NCBI RefSeq assembly: GCF_932526225.1
Contig: NC_064035.1
Coordinates: 21,875,969-21,939,968, forward strand
Direction of reading: 5' to 3'
DNA from: Nematostella vectensis
Lineage: Eukaryota; Cnidaria; Anthozoa; Actiniaria; Edwardsiidae
DNA: 64,000 nt
The notes beneath the pieces are model-generated. The model ran no database searches and had not been told where the DNA came from. It saw nothing but the letters and a program-made list of their open reading frames with translations. This document shows, piece by piece, positions 22,634 to 33,399 of the stretch. The translations under genes were made by a program, and so were the position numbers. Within the stretch, counting starts at the first letter, position 1. Every line of letters begins with the position of its first letter.

Positions 22634-23274
22634 GTGAGTGAATTTTCTATCCTTACCAGCTATTTATATTTAATAGTACATTATTTTTTCTAAAATTGTG
22701 TACTAAGATTTGCTACTTGTTCTTGTGAAATAGCACCACCAGCATTGCATGTTTGCTCACATAAGACATACTGTCTAAGCACTGTGCCAAATCTCATATC
22801 GATGTCTTCTGCCAGGGGGAGAAGCTGAGGACATTTGTACGTGACGAGATGCTCTGAAGTATTTTTGTGATGTTTTCTGCCTAAAGTGAAAAATAATATA
22901 ACAAACAATTTTCTTTAACAAACAGTTTGATTGATTCTTTTACAAAAATCACATGCCCTAAAATGTCAAACGTTAGTTATGGGGTTGTTCCTTACTCCCC
23001 CACCCCCCTCCTCCCAAAAAAGTGCCTTATTTCCCATGGCCATCCCACAAGCTAGAATCACTTGTTCCCTTTTTTTCGTTCTTCTTATGGGGAGGGAGGG
23101 TTTCTTTATTCTAAGGGGAAGAGCGGGCTTAATGACACTTTTCTTTCGTTTTTCTCCGATGACGTTTGGCCCCATTCTGAAAATCATCTAGTGAAAAAAA
23201 AATTGCCTTAGACTGTGTTAATGATACACAATTAAGTTGCGTTGGTTGGTTTCTACCTTCTCAATTTCCTCATT

Positions 23275-23465
23275 TTGTACCATGGCAGGTCGAGGTCAGC
23301 CTTCAACGCCAAGCCCTAATCGGCGGTAAGCTTGCGTTTCAGCCCAGCCTCGGATATGAGGGCGCTTCTCTGTTCCGATGTCAGCCTCCGTACCTCGTTC
23401 GCTCGCTGGTGGATCTTCGCCGCAGAGTCTCGTTCGAAACTTTCTCGGAGTTGGTACTACTATAA
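23275..23465 (-). pseudogene. Central segment of the RAG1-N-like transposon gene
   Basis: Read on the minus strand, this stretch gives RESFERDSAAKIHQRANE, VRRLTSEQRSALISEAGL and, after an in-frame TAG, GLALKADLDLPW. Absence of other stops over about 60 codons and the ALKADL-LPW words, which I associate with the same cnidarian repetitive family, support the assignment. It has no ATG of its own. It lies between the RING piece and the C-terminal ESIH piece. Confidence 0.45.
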
Positions 23466-23662
23466 GCGTTAACGGCTAGTGAAATAAAAAGAATATGTAA
23501 TATCTAATGGAATATCTATTAAAGACCTCTATATTAATGTCTTACTTGGGAACCAGTCCTCAAATGGACGGCCGGAGAATTCCCAGCTGCCTGTTTCTGT
23601 CGGTTGTAGAGTGACAGCAGGAGGTGGTCTTCGGTTTTGCTAAGTGAATCCGTCACACCTAT

Positions 23663-23953
23663 TTACACTATAGTCGCTAGCACTTTAGCGCAATGGATCT
23701 CATTCGGCTCGTTCGAAGTTGACGTCGCGGGAATTCCGGTGCATAGGTCCACGTGAGACTGGTATTGCGCGTGCGCCACGGGATCTCTGCAGCAGGTGCA
23801 CCTCAAGGGGAGGTCGGCGAGGATGGTGTGCAGTCTGCGATGGAGAGGGCGGACTGACTCCGCTAGGATGGTGCTATCGCATGTGGGGCATGAAGGTTTC
23901 TCCTCTACCCGGCGCAGGAGGCAGGAGGAGCGAAAAAACGTGCTGACATTCAA
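23663..23953 (-). pseudogene. RAG1 N-terminal-like RING/zinc-finger fragment
   Basis: The frame holds the second half of a RING finger (SCLLRRVEEKPSCPTC), then VRPLHRRLHTILADLPLRC, followed by CC-x-DPV...YQSHVDLC. The order RING, short helix and C2H-type zinc finger resembles the N-terminal RING/ZFA module of vertebrate RAG1. RAG1-N-like proteins are known from invertebrate transposons (N-RAG-TP in Aplysia). The first RING cysteines are not readable in this frame and a stop lies upstream, so the domain is incomplete. No RAG1 catalytic core is visible. A generic TRAF-like zinc protein is the alternative. Confidence 0.5.
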
Positions 23954-24022
23954 GCTCTCCTGGGGCGCTCACGGCACACTAAGCTCTGCGGTGGAGCGCC
24001 TAAGCATTGGACCGAAGCTATA

Positions 24023-24703
24023 CTACATCTGGTCATGGTCATTCAAAAAAATCATTCTATAGGCCAACATAGCCATGTAGGGATCTTTAGACTTGCTTAA
24101 CAGACTTTTCACTGTCCCTACTGCACGCTCAACCTCCCCATTAGACGGAGAGCACAAGGGGCTGCTGAGAATATGAGTGAATCCGTATTCCATCGAAAAG
24201 GTTTCGAACTCTTTTGCTGAAAACTGGGGGCCACCGTCTGACACTACAGTTTCAGGAATCCCATGTCGACTGATTAGAGACTTAAGGTGGTCGATAACAG
24301 CTGGAGCAGTTGTACACGTAAGTTTCTTTACTTCTACGAAGCGAGAGAAATAGTCTACTACTAGCAGATATTTATTGTTCTTTAGCTGGAACAGGTCCAT
24401 GGCGATCCTTTGCCATGGTAGTTTGGGTAAGTTAGACACGATCATAGGTTCTGCTTTGTTACTCTTGTGTTTGCAACAGATCCCACAGTTCTGTACAAGC
24501 TCCTCAACTTGTCTACTCATACCAGGCCACCAAATCGACTCCCTGGCCCTGGCTCGACATTTTGTTATGCCCTGATGCCCGCTATGAATTCTATCCAGAA
24601 TTTCAGATCTGAAAGAAGATGGTATCACAAGACGACATCCTTTTAGCAACGATCCATTCTGAATGTTCAGTTCCGCGGAAAAGGGTAGATACTGCTTCAC
24701 CAT
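24023..24703 (-). pseudogene. Gypsy integrase fragment
   Basis: The 226-codon frame has the HHCC zinc-binding region (HSGHQGITKCRARAR ... CGICCKHK) at residues 38-78. The DDE catalytic core follows: MDLFQLKNNKYLLVVDYFSR, VSDGGPQFSAKEF and NGEVERAVGTVK supply the two aspartates and the glutamate. The C-terminal domain is lost where the frame ends at 24023 and unrelated sequence begins. Integrase would have inserted the cDNA into chromosomes. The three catalytic residues are present but the protein is truncated and detached in frame from RNase H. Confidence 0.8.
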
Positions 24704-24800
24704 AGGCCCTCAAGCGCAGACTTAGCTGGCCAACCCTTTCTACAGTAAAGCATCAGTTGTTGACATACCTCGTCTTCCTGCTGGTGAATGCGTACCTCCT

Positions 24801-25528
24801 CTAGTCGCTCGCTGGTAGGCTTTCCAAGATTTGGTTGACAAACAAGTACACATCCTCCTCGAGCTGTGTCGGCGCACGTGAGAGAGCATTAGCAGTATGT
24901 AAACTCTTCCCTGGTACATGCTTGATAGAAAAGTGAAATCTCATAAGTCTCATTTTAAATCTCTGTATCCTAGGGGGTAGTGTTTCAAGATCCTTTGATC
25001 CTAGCAAGGGTACGAGTGGCTTGTGATCCGTCTCAACACGAAACTTTGTGCCAATCAGAAAGTCACTGAAACGTTCACAGGCCCATGTAGCAGCAAGGGC
25101 CTCTTTTTCAATCTGAGCATACCGCTGCTCTGTTTCGCTGAGTGCTCTAGACTGATAAGCCACAGGTCGAAGCTTACCATCATCCTGCCTTTGGAGCAGG
25201 ACTGCGCCTAAGCCGTATGCACTGGCATCTGCTGACATCACTATCTCTAACTCTGGGTTGTAATGCGCTAGTACTATGTCTGGGTTGCTAAGCACCAGCT
25301 TGATGGTTTCAAAGGCTTGGGTCTGTTCCGAGGCCCATTGCCATTCATTCTTAGTGCTAAGCAGCTCACGCAATGGTTTACTGACTCTGCAAGTTCTCCT
25401 GATAACTTCCCCAGCTGATTAACCATGCCAAGGAATCGCCTGACCTCGCTGACGTTGTTGGGCTGCTTCATTTCGGTTATCGCCCTTACTTTGTCTTTGT
25501 CAGGACTGATTCCGGTGGCACTAATCAA
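24801..25528 (-). pseudogene. Gypsy RT thumb and RNase H fragment
   Basis: Two overlapping frames (25274-25528 and 24801-25373) in different phases cover the connection and RNase H domains. The first has ATGISPDKDKVRAI and VSEVRRFLGMVNQLGK, the standard gypsy thumb. The second has VMSADASAYGLGAVLLQ, then VETDHKPLVPLL and IKHVPGKSLHTANALSR, which carry the RNase H acidic residues and the domain end. A frameshift near 25370 separates them. Confidence 0.8.
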
Positions 25529-25529
25529 C

Positions 25530-26083
25530 TGCCCTAGGAATGTTACCTGAGTTTTGGCGAACTCACACTTCTCCTTGTTGAGAGAGACACCCGCATTAGC
25601 AATTCTGCTTAGGACAGCTGAGTGACGGGTTCCTCACGATCCCTGCCACACATCAGGATGTCATCCATAATACATACGATACCATCTAGCCCTTTAAGGA
25701 TGGCAAAATCTGCCTACAGAGGTGATGAATGTAGTCAGTAAAGCAGACTCTTTTGACAGCTCAATCTGGTACAATCCTGAGTTGGCATCCAGCTTTGAAA
25801 AAACTCCACCAAGCTGCGCGAGGGTATGTTCCACCGATGGTAGCATATGTCTCCCTCGGCGAACGCAGTCGTTTAACCTGATGAGATCCACACATATGCG
25901 CTCTTTTCCATTTGCCTTGGGGACAACAACCATAGGTGCACACCAGTCGGTAGGCTGGTCAACCTCGGAGATCACACCTTGGGCCTCCATCCTTGCCAGC
26001 TCCTTGACTTTGCCTAATAGTGGTATGGGTACACGACGGAGAGAGACAGCGTATGGCTGCCCGTCCTCGGTCAGTTCAATCAA
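25530..26083 (-). pseudogene. Gypsy reverse transcriptase palm fragment
   Basis: The frame 25694-26083 contains LGKVKELARMEAQGVI, DWCAPMVVVPKANGK, RICVDLIRLNDCVRR and FSKLDANSGLYQIEL, the fingers and motif A of gypsy polymerases. The catalytic VCIMDDIL box is readable on the minus strand near 25650-25685 but in another phase, so a frameshift lies between. The enzyme would copy the genomic RNA into DNA. Confidence 0.8.
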
Positions 26084-26640
26084 TGCAACCTGTACCTTCG
26101 AGTTTCCCTAATCCTTCGAAGACTTTGGGAAAATCCTCTGTAACAGAGTTTACCATCGAGACTAACTTCAATTGCTCGATAGCTGGTCGCCCAAGTAATG
26201 GAAACTCAAGATCCTTGATGACGTAGATATCTTGCTTAGCTGCTCTGCTCCCGCACTTGAGTGTAGCCTTGAATAAACCAGACACAGTTAAATAGTGCCG
26301 GCCAGCTCCCTTGAGCTTCTTGTTGGATGACTGGAGCTGGGTAAATTTCTTATAGATTCTCTCAGGCAAGCAGGTTACATATGCACCCGTGTCAAGTTTG
26401 AATTCCAGTTCTTTCCCATTTCTAAGAACTTTTGTCTTCCAGGCATGAGTTTCAATGTTGTTGACATGAGCAGTAATTATTCCTAAATAAGGATCCTCAT
26501 CCTCTTCATTAACTTCCTCAACATCCTTGGATCTGCAGACGGACCTGTAGTGTCCCCGCTTGCCACATTTGTGGCAGTCAGCATTAGTAGCATTGCATTC
26601 GTCTCTGGGATGTGGACCCCTACCGCATCGACCACATTTC
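26076..26640 (-). pseudogene. Gypsy protease and zinc-knuckle region
   Basis: Minus-strand sequence at about 26529-26640 encodes paired zinc knuckles (CHKCGKRGHYRSVC and a preceding CGRCGRGPHPRDEC). An acidic linker, a retropepsin segment with FKLDTGAYVTCLPE, and the frame 26076-26369 with FPLLGRPAIEQLKLV, the C-terminal protease strand, follow. Knuckles bind the element RNA in the capsid; the protease releases mature proteins. Confidence 0.75.
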
Positions 26641-26732
26641 TTTGAAAACTCTTTCTTTCCTTTATTGGGTTTACCTTGGTACTTCTGGTGTTTCTTTACA
26701 AAATCGACATCCGTAGACTCGCTTGAGGTTCC

Positions 26733-27305
26733 TTAGCCTCTGACTACTGACTGTTGTTGCTGGACTGACTCACTCTGTCGTGCTTTCATTATAGCCTTTT
26801 CTAGAGTTAAATCTGAGTCCAGTTGCAGTTTCTCTGCCAGATTATCGTCGAGTAATCCCACCACCAGGCGATCCCGGATCAATTCATCGTGTAATGCACC
26901 ATAATTGCAGTGTTGAGCTAGTGAGTACAGGTTTGTTATGTAGGAATCTACAGATTTCCCTGCCTCCTGCTTCCTTCTGTTGAACCTTGCCCTCTGGAAG
27001 ATCACATTACGCTTCTTGACAAAGTACTCGTTAAATCTGGTCTTGACCGGCTCGTATTTCCTCTTGTCATCTGCTGACAGGTTGAAAGTAAAGAGAATAT
27101 CGTCACTTTTGTCGCCCATAGTGTACAACAAAGCGTTGACCTGTTTTTCGTCATCTCTATCACACAATCCTGCCGCTGAACGGAAGCGCTCAAATCTCCT
27201 GATCCACTGGGGCCACTCATTAGGCTTCGTAAAATCAAACTGATCTGGTGGAGTAATTTGATACGTAGCTTGAGCCTGGTTGATATTCGGATGGTCATCC
27301 GGCAT
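26733..27305 (-). CDS. Gypsy Gag capsid protein
   Basis: The 190-residue frame starts MPDDHPNINQAQ and contains FDFTKPNEWPQWIRRFERFR, YTMGDKSDDILFTF, GKSVDSYITNLYSLAQHCNY and LIRDRLVVGLLDDNLAEKLQ. This is the capsid helical domain of gypsy Gag. It packages element RNA into cytoplasmic particles. The frame stops just before the zinc knuckles at 26529-26640, so Gag is split from its nucleocapsid part by a stop or frameshift. The start ATG at 27305 sits about 75 bp inside the LTR edge, as expected. Confidence 0.8.
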   Translation of the reverse strand: MPDDHPNINQAQATYQITPPDQFDFTKPNEWPQWIRRFERFRSAAGLCDRDDEKQVNALLYTMGDKSDDILFTFNLSADDKRKYEPVKTRFNEYFVKKRNVIFQRARFNRRKQEAGKSVDSYITNLYSLAQHCNYGALHDELIRDRLVVGLLDDNLAEKLQLDSDLTLEKAIMKARQSESVQQQQSVVRG

Positions 27306-27379
27306 GTTTCTGTGTTTCTTTCACAAAAATTTCTCCGTAGAGGCGTGAGAAATTCTTTGTTCTTGAGATTCTGATACCA

Positions 27380-27600
27380 TGTAGTGTTTGTCGGTATAAG
27401 ATTGCCGAGAAACAAGACGATTTTTCTAAGAACTCTGAACTTTTTAATAGACCGAAGCCATATTGAACCGAACACAAGTGCTGGGTAACTAAGCAATACT
27501 TATAACGGAATAACACAGGGAGCCCAATACTACATGGATAATATACAAACTGAAGGGAAGCAGTTGCCCAATATATATTCTCATCTGCCATGGTTCAACA
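27380..27600 (-). repeat. 5' LTR of the gypsy element
   Basis: The 221-bp segment starts TGTAGTG and ends TTCAACA, so it has TG...CA termini. Directly inside, on the element strand, lies TGGTATCAGAATC, a plausible primer-binding site. The first 84 bp recur at 17589-17672. Confidence 0.8.
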
Positions 27601-27609
27601 CTATGTGCC

Positions 27610-28055
27610 TAGCCTGAAAGGAAGAACGTTAAAGAACCACACAATTGCATAAAAGACAAAAATTCAGTGTGTATAAGATAATGTATTGTCTGTCTATGTT
27701 GATGTACAACAACTCTTTCGAGCTTTTACTGTCTAGTAAAGTGCAATGGCTTTTCAGGCTCCACTATTCAGAAAAGTGCAATGCTCTCCAAAGTCTACCA
27801 ACCAATTTGTTTATGTTGAGGCTGCTTGTGCTATGTCTCTGTCAAGCACATACTATTATTAGTATAGTGTGGAATGCTATATGAGAGAACTACAGCCTGT
27901 CTGTCAGTTTGAGTATAACTTTATGATTCCAACACATATAGTTCCTAAATCGGTTTTTATAATTGTTTATAAATCAAGATTGCATCAAAGGTATCTTAAA
28001 AGGTTGATAAACCTGAAAGGAAGAACGTTAAAGAGCCATACACAATTGCATAAGT
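27610..28055. repeat. Direct repeats flanking a 350-bp spacer
   Basis: CCTGAAAGGAAGAACGTTAAAG followed by CACAATTGCATAA occurs near 27612-27655 and again near 28012-28053. The sequence between the copies is AT-rich without a recognised gene. The pair could be a local duplication or short LTR-like ends; I cannot tell which. Confidence 0.55.
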
Positions 28056-28299
28056 GCAAGAAAATGGTGCATAAAAAGTGGCGGATCGTTCAAATTTATT
28101 GAACATTTATGAATTTTGGCACAGCGATAGAGAAACTCACACTGCGCAATTGTGGATACCCACAAAAATGTATACTTACAGTCTTAAAGAGGTGGAATTA
28201 ATTTCCCTTAAAACCTGAATAAAACCAATACTTTTCATGTTACGGTCACAAAACTTAACCCAGTGATGGATATTAACATAAACTACAGTTTAACGAAAA

Positions 28300-28760
28300 A
28301 GCACGCCCCCTTGATACTTACAGTTTTAGGGTTGGAACAAGTTTTTCCTTTAATTAGCATTAAACCCAATAATCCACATAATTGTTATACTGTTTACAAA
28401 ACTTCGAGATATGTACCCACGCCCAGATGTGAGTACTTACAGTTAGTTATACTAGAGATGAGAGGCAAATTGCTTATATATAGTGCCTTTTCAACACAAA
28501 CTGAGATCTAAGATTTCATATACTAACTCATAATGGTATATTGCAAGATATTCCCAACCATATAACCACGCCCCTATTGTACTTATAGTTATACTAAAGA
28601 TTGCACGGAGGAGGTATATCGCTTATATAGAGTGCCTTTCAATACGAACTGCGAGCTACAAATCCACATATTTAATTATATTGGAATATTGCAGGATGTA
28701 GTCGAGCGTATAACCACGCCCATATAGAACTTATACTAGAGACAGCATAAGTGCAATATA
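28300..28760. repeat. Diverged tandem units with splice-donor-like words
   Basis: Units of about 150 bp with CCACGCCC, TACTTACAGT (or TACTTATAGT), CTTATATA-AGTGCCTTTC and ATATTGCA recur near 28305, 28420, 28565 and 28715. On the minus strand TACTTACAGT reads ACTGTAAGTA, a strong splice-donor consensus, and the same words lie at the edge of the exon-like frame at 28868. Confidence 0.6.
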
Positions 28761-28867
28761 TACCATACATATAGCACGCTAATAATGATCAATAAAAACA
28801 CAGAATTGTTGTCGACAGGAGTGATCTTGTTGCGTATATAATACCACGAGTTGACAAGTGTACTTAC

Positions 28868-28999
28868 AGTGCTATCGGAAATTAGATAATTGTTATCATT
28901 AGCTGTGAATTGGACTTCACCGGGTCCAAGTGTGGTGAATAATTGCGACGTTGAAGAAATGGCGAGGGAGGTGTTGAGAGAGTAATCGGAGCACTGCAT
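28868..28999 (-). CDS. Putative first exon of a transposon gene
   Basis: The minus-strand ATG at 28999 opens a 44-codon frame (MQCSDYSLNTSLAISS ... NYLISDST) that runs directly into GTAAGT, a consensus donor, at 28867-28862. Serine/threonine-rich composition gives no clue to function. It lies inside the TIR-bounded element at 28056-30310 but on the opposite strand to the CXC gene. Support is only the open frame ending exactly at a donor; downstream exons were not found among the tandem units. Confidence 0.35.
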
Positions 29000-29403
29000 A
29001 TTCAAAATGGAGCACTATCAACCTGCCAATCATAACGGTAGGAAGAGCCACTCCCAGTACAAATCAAATGCAGAAAAAAGGCATAACTTCATTGTAAAAA
29101 GTTGAAATACCAAGCATGCATACTGTATGTGCTAGTTGTAAAAAGACACAGGCCTTTTTCGAAATCAAAAACGTCTTTTTTCCGTACGTTATGCAATATC
29201 AAACCTGTTAATATCACTTTTTAGTATTTTAGCAAAGTACAAGCTATTATGAATCTCTAGGGCCTAGGACGTATTTGTTTCAAGACTATTGAGTAGGAAC
29301 GTGCATCATCGATTATTGTTTTATTTGACTTGTTCCATGATCAATTAATTCAGAACTTCCTTTGATAATGTCTTCACTCAAACTTTTATTCATGTGACCG
29401 ACC

Positions 29404-29912
29404 TTGTTCTTTCTTGGAAAAGGTAAAACGAGTGCGTGGAATGTCTGGGAGGCGTTCCCAGAGGTGTTATCGGCTTTGAGTGCCATCGGACATTCCGAAC
29501 AAGGAAACAGCATCGGCACGGCAAGCATCGGCACCCTTGAACTCTTTGTTGTCCTCCTCTACTCCAAGATGAGCCAGCTCTCCTCGGTAAACGACGCCCG
29601 GAAGGAGATGGTTGCGAGGAGATCCCGCTTATCCGCAGGAGAAAAACCCACCTACATTCGCCGCCCTTCTACAGCACTATAAGAGAGCGGCATACCAGGC
29701 TGGCTAATGCCAGGCGCAGTCTCTCGTGGTGCAGCCTGTTATGCCCTCTCCAACCGATTGGGGCTGGGAATCCTCCGACAATTGCACATGGCGTCCTCTT
29801 TGGGGCCAATGTCAACCTGTATCAAGCTGGTAGAGTGCGGCTGCCAGCCCGATATAGGCTGCAAAAGGAGATGCAGGTGCATCAAGACGGGGCTTAAATG
29901 CACTGCTCTGTG
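29404..29912 (+). pseudogene. Transposon-associated protein with CXC-type cysteine cluster
   Basis: Two frames in the same direction (29404-29682 and 29707-29912), separated by a stop, hold FLGKGKTSAWNVWEAFPE, FVVLLYSKMSQLSSVNDARKE and a C-terminal LVECGCQPDIGCKRRCRC followed by KTGLKCTAL. The cysteine cluster CGC...C-x3-C-x-C...C resembles a CXC/tesmin-like DNA-binding repeat. I associate the FLGKGKTSAWN and SVNDARK words with a repeated protein family of cnidarian genomes. Its place inside inverted ends supports a transposon protein, possibly a DNA-binding partner, but no DDE transposase motif is visible. The stop between the frames makes this copy inactive as read. Confidence 0.55.
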
Positions 29913-30339
29913 AAGATGCGGTGGTGACTGTGAGTGGCAATGAAACAGAGACAGGTAAGAATTGAATTGGGTTCTTGAAACTAAAAAACTAAATGCTCAC
30001 TCAAATGTTTTTTTTATATCAACAGTGCTTCTCCGGTGGACACGAGGATGTTGAGCATGTGGGTTGACCAACCCACATGCTTATTGGACCCCACCCCAGT
30101 AAAGTATTCTTCAGTATATTGCCTATTCTTCGTTTATTATTGGTGTTAAGTATCGGTTTTATTCAGGTTTTTTTAGGGAAATTAATTCCACCTCTATAAA
30201 ACTGTAAGTATACATTTTTGGGGGTGGGTCCATATCCAGAATTGCTCAGTGCGTGATTCTCTATCAGTGTGCTAAATTTCAAAAATGTTCCACAAATTTG
30301 AACGATGCTTCACCATTTTCTTCCACTTTTCAGTAATCA

Positions 30340-31240
30340 CTATGATCACAAAAGAATATAAAGAATAAAGAAATCACCAATCACAAAACAATACACCAAA
30401 TTGAAAAGGAAGGCAAATTATGAACAGCATTCAAAATCAAATATATGCAATTAGATTGGAAATCAAAATCAAAGTGAAAACGATCTTCAACAGGTTTCCC
30501 ATCTCCTTTGCTTCTGTGCTGCATGACTGGGTTCCATGACTGACATAGATGATGTAAAAGAGCCACTAAAATCAAGTCAAAATCAATAAGTACTAGCATC
30601 ACATGATCAACAATTCCAAAGGATTTATTGAAGAAGGGATTTACTAGTTGGCTACTATTGGATATTTGCACACTGAGATTGATTCAATGGGATAATTATT
30701 ATTCCTTCCTTTGGCTTCACCAAGTGAGATTGATTTCCTAGTGAATGATCTTAACCTGTTATTGTGGGACATTAAAGAACCACTGTAGATGTCAATGTCC
30801 ATCGTCAGTGCCTGTATACTTGGCCGCATAACCAAAAGGGCATTAACATACTAACACTCTCTTATACATGTAAAATGCGCGGCAGCACCGTGTGCCTTAT
30901 ATAGCAGTCCGGATAAGACCCCGTGTAATGTAAATCCAAAGAAATTCAGCCTATGGCTACAATTCTGGATAAAATACTCCAAGTTTTTTTAAGCAATCAA
31001 CTTTACTAAACAAATTGTATTTAGACAACTCTGGTTTCCTTGACCTGGAGATATTTTTTTGGCTTTTGAGGTAAAAAGACTGTTGTGCTGCAGACATCTA
31101 CTCTCTTCACATTGAATAAAAGCAGTTATGACTCCAGTTGATAGCTGTAAAATAAGACCTGGTGGCGACAGTAAAGGAACCTATTTGGATTTTAGCTATA
31201 TTAAGCTGTAGCAACGTTTTCTTTTAGGTTAAGTACTTGC
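30340..31240. other. AT-rich spacer, no gene recognised
   Basis: Short minus-strand frames (30381-30671, 30644-30835) show no domain or splice support. No tandem unit or inverted end was seen. Confidence 0.4.
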
Positions 31241-31242
31241 CT

Positions 31243-32640
31243 CTAGAAATACTCACCATGGCCTTCCATCATGGGATGACTGCAGAACGTACACTGAGCC
31301 TTGTTTTCTTCTTTGAGGAAGGCACAGTTGCAGAAGTCTGGCTTTGAAGTTCTCTTGGGGATGCAGGAGATCTGGTGGTTGGGATGGTTTGATAGCTCAA
31401 AGCCTTGATCCCTCAGCCAAATCAATGAGGCAAACTCATGTCTGAAAATCTGCTCCCATCGCTTGTGGTACATTGTGTTCCGAGCATACTTACTTATGGC
31501 AACATGTTTTGCTTCCCTCCCCTCCATTGAGTTCAAACCCAGGCCCATCCCATACTTACGCACCATATCCTTAGTGTGGACTGGTACCACAAAGCCAATT
31601 GGCCAAACTGTTGGATTAAGATAATAAAAAACATAGTTTGCTCTAACGTAATTAGAGCAGAGACCTTCCAAATCACTCACCTGGTCATCAGTGATTTGAA
31701 CTCTGGTGAAAAGAGAAACAGAATCACGCAAATAACGACAAACCAAAGCAAGGCCATGGATACGCTGTTGGTAATTCTTTCCTTTAATACCTTCCTCAAG
31801 AACCTCAAATAAATACATAAAATTAAACAAAAACATACGAGAGTCTCTTCCTGTGAAGCGATAGTCAAACCTATCCTTCACCGCCTTCCCCTCCTCAAAC
31901 CATCTCACTACCTTCTTGGCCAGCTTGGGAAGACAGCACTTCGATCGCAGAGTCTCAACGTACCTTACAAATTTGGAAGTTGGTGGCAATTTAGAAAAAG
32001 AAGAAACGCTGTGAACATCCTGAAAGCATTGCTTCATAAGCTCATCCAAGAAATGGCGATGTGCAAGAGCACATGCATTATTCTTGAGATGTAGAGAGTC
32101 AACATGGATATTGTCAACATATCTACCTAACAATGGATGGAATTCTTGTCTGCTTTCTTGTTCAGCAATGAAAGATGTGATCTTAGCTCAGCTAATTTTG
32201 ATCTTGATATCTTATCTTTAAACTTACCTACAGCATTTGCAACCTTGACTCCTCAAACTTCCAGGGTCTCCGAGTATTTGGTTGCTCAGGACCAAAAGTA
32301 CCAGAAATAATAGAATCAGTCTTCAAATCCTTATAAGAAACAGTAGCAAAAGAAGAAAAATAAGTGGCACTGATGCTCAACTCTCCTGATAAAAAAACAA
32401 TGCATCTTCATGTCATTAGAAAATGACAAAAACTTGACTTCACAAGAGGAGCCATCATTTAGGTTAATAATGTAGCTAGTCTTCTCTATCCTTTCTGCGT
32501 CTTTCATCATTTGGATGACAAAACGAGTAATCATAAAAACCAGTAATCTTTTCCTCAAGATCTGCACACAATGTTTCTCGGACACTATGTAAAGTACCAA
32601 TGTCAATACTATTGATAAAAGAAATTAACCTGTAATGCGG
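31243..32640 (-). CDS. Multicopy cnidarian-type repetitive gene, two exons
   Basis: The main exon (31243 to about 32190) contains RQEFHPLLGRYVDNIHVD, SLHLKNNACALAHRHF, FDYRFTGRDSRMFLFNF, YGMGLGLNSMEGREAKHVA and a cysteine-rich end (FCNCAF ... CTFCSH). Upstream on the minus strand at about 32225-32600 a second coding stretch includes FSNDMK, SGTFGPEQPNTRRPWKFE and ESRLQML, and ends in a TAG/GTAAGT donor. An intron of only about 45 nt would join them, and that joint is my inference. I recall the GLNSMEGREAKH family as highly repeated in cnidarian genomes and probably transposon-borne, but no enzymatic function is known to me. The C-terminal C-x-C...C-x2-C cluster may bind zinc. The second exon shows a phase change near 32400, so integrity is doubtful. 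Confidence 0.5.
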
Positions 32641-32807
32641 CACCAGGAATGGGGCAGCCTGAGACAGCTAAGACTAGAAAAGAATTCGTTTTACAATAAG
32701 ACAACTTTGAGCTTGAACGTACTACAATAAAAGTATAACAGCACTGGAAGGACGACCCAATCCTCATTCTATTCTGGACGCCATAGCGTAAAGGTAACGC
32801 TAGCAGT

Positions 32808-33346
32808 ATGGGATCTATTAGACATTACTGGGATGAAGATTCAAACGTATCGACAGAAACATTTGAAGATTATTCGGATAGCGAATCTTCCCAATCTGAT
32901 CATACTACGAATAAAGACTCTTCATCAGACGAAAGTATAGATGATACTATCGCAAATGTCTGGGATCGTCTCCAAGCTGAATCAATGGATCGCTTCCATG
33001 GTCATTGGAAAGAACTTGTTGCAAAGTATGAGCAGCGCGGCAACTCTGAAGCGGTAGCTGAAGCCAAAGCAACGAATGACCTTGTTCCTTGCTATCGAAA
33101 AGAGCTACGAAAAGTCATTTTTGAACATCTAAAGTGGATGCGTACTTTACGGAAGGATCCAACTTTCAAGAAAATCATAGATACGCAAAAAATCTCATGG
33201 ACAACGACGGGTTTGACTGGAGTGAAGCAACAGAATCGGCGATAAATAAGAGAAAATTCCTGCTGTCAAAGATGTTCAGGGAGCAGCCGATTCCTCAGCA
33301 AGCAGATGTCCCAACTTGGAATAAACCATTTTACAATCGTAGTTGA
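32808..33346 (+). pseudogene. Acidic-N-terminus repetitive protein, frame-broken
   Basis: The ATG at 32808 opens a 145-codon frame with a serine/aspartate-rich N-terminus (EDYSDSESSQSDHTTNKDSS) and then WKELVAKYEQRGNSEAVAEA and LVPCYRKELRKVIFEHLKWM. The continuation NLMDNDGFDWSEATESAINK, RKFLLSKMFREQ lies in another frame (33134-33346), so a frameshift near 33190 splits the gene. DGFDW-EA-ESAINKRK words occur, as I recall, in repeated proteins next to cnidarian transposases. It lies head to head with the 31243-32640 gene about 170 bp away, so a shared promoter is possible. Function unknown. Confidence 0.45.
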
Positions 33347-33399
33347 ACTTTTTGACCGGGGAAAAAGCCGTTTCAAAGAATAACTTTATGTAATCTAGA

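Larger units (their letters stand above)
24023..27600 (-). mobile_element. Ty3/gypsy LTR retrotransposon with 5' LTR, broken
   Basis: On the minus strand the order is LTR (27380-27600), primer-binding site, gag, CCHC zinc knuckles, protease, reverse transcriptase, RNase H and integrase. Frames are interrupted about five times. No second LTR was found beyond 24023, so the 3' end is truncated. TGGTATCAGAATC next to the LTR fits a tRNA-type primer-binding site. A partial LTR of the same family lies at 17589-17672. Confidence 0.85.
28056..30310. mobile_element. TIR-bounded DNA transposon with CXC-domain gene
   Basis: About 190 bp at 28060-28250 recurs inverted at about 30130-30310. Paired words include AAATGGTG/CACCATTT, TGTATACTTACAGT/ACTGTAAGTATACA, GAGGTGGAATTAATTTCCCT and its complement, and ACCTGAATAAAACC/GGTTTTATTCAGGT. 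Between the ends lie a tandem block (28410-28760), a minus-strand first-exon-like segment (28868-28999) and the broken CXC-type gene (29404-29912). Exact ends and target duplication were not resolved. Confidence 0.65.
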
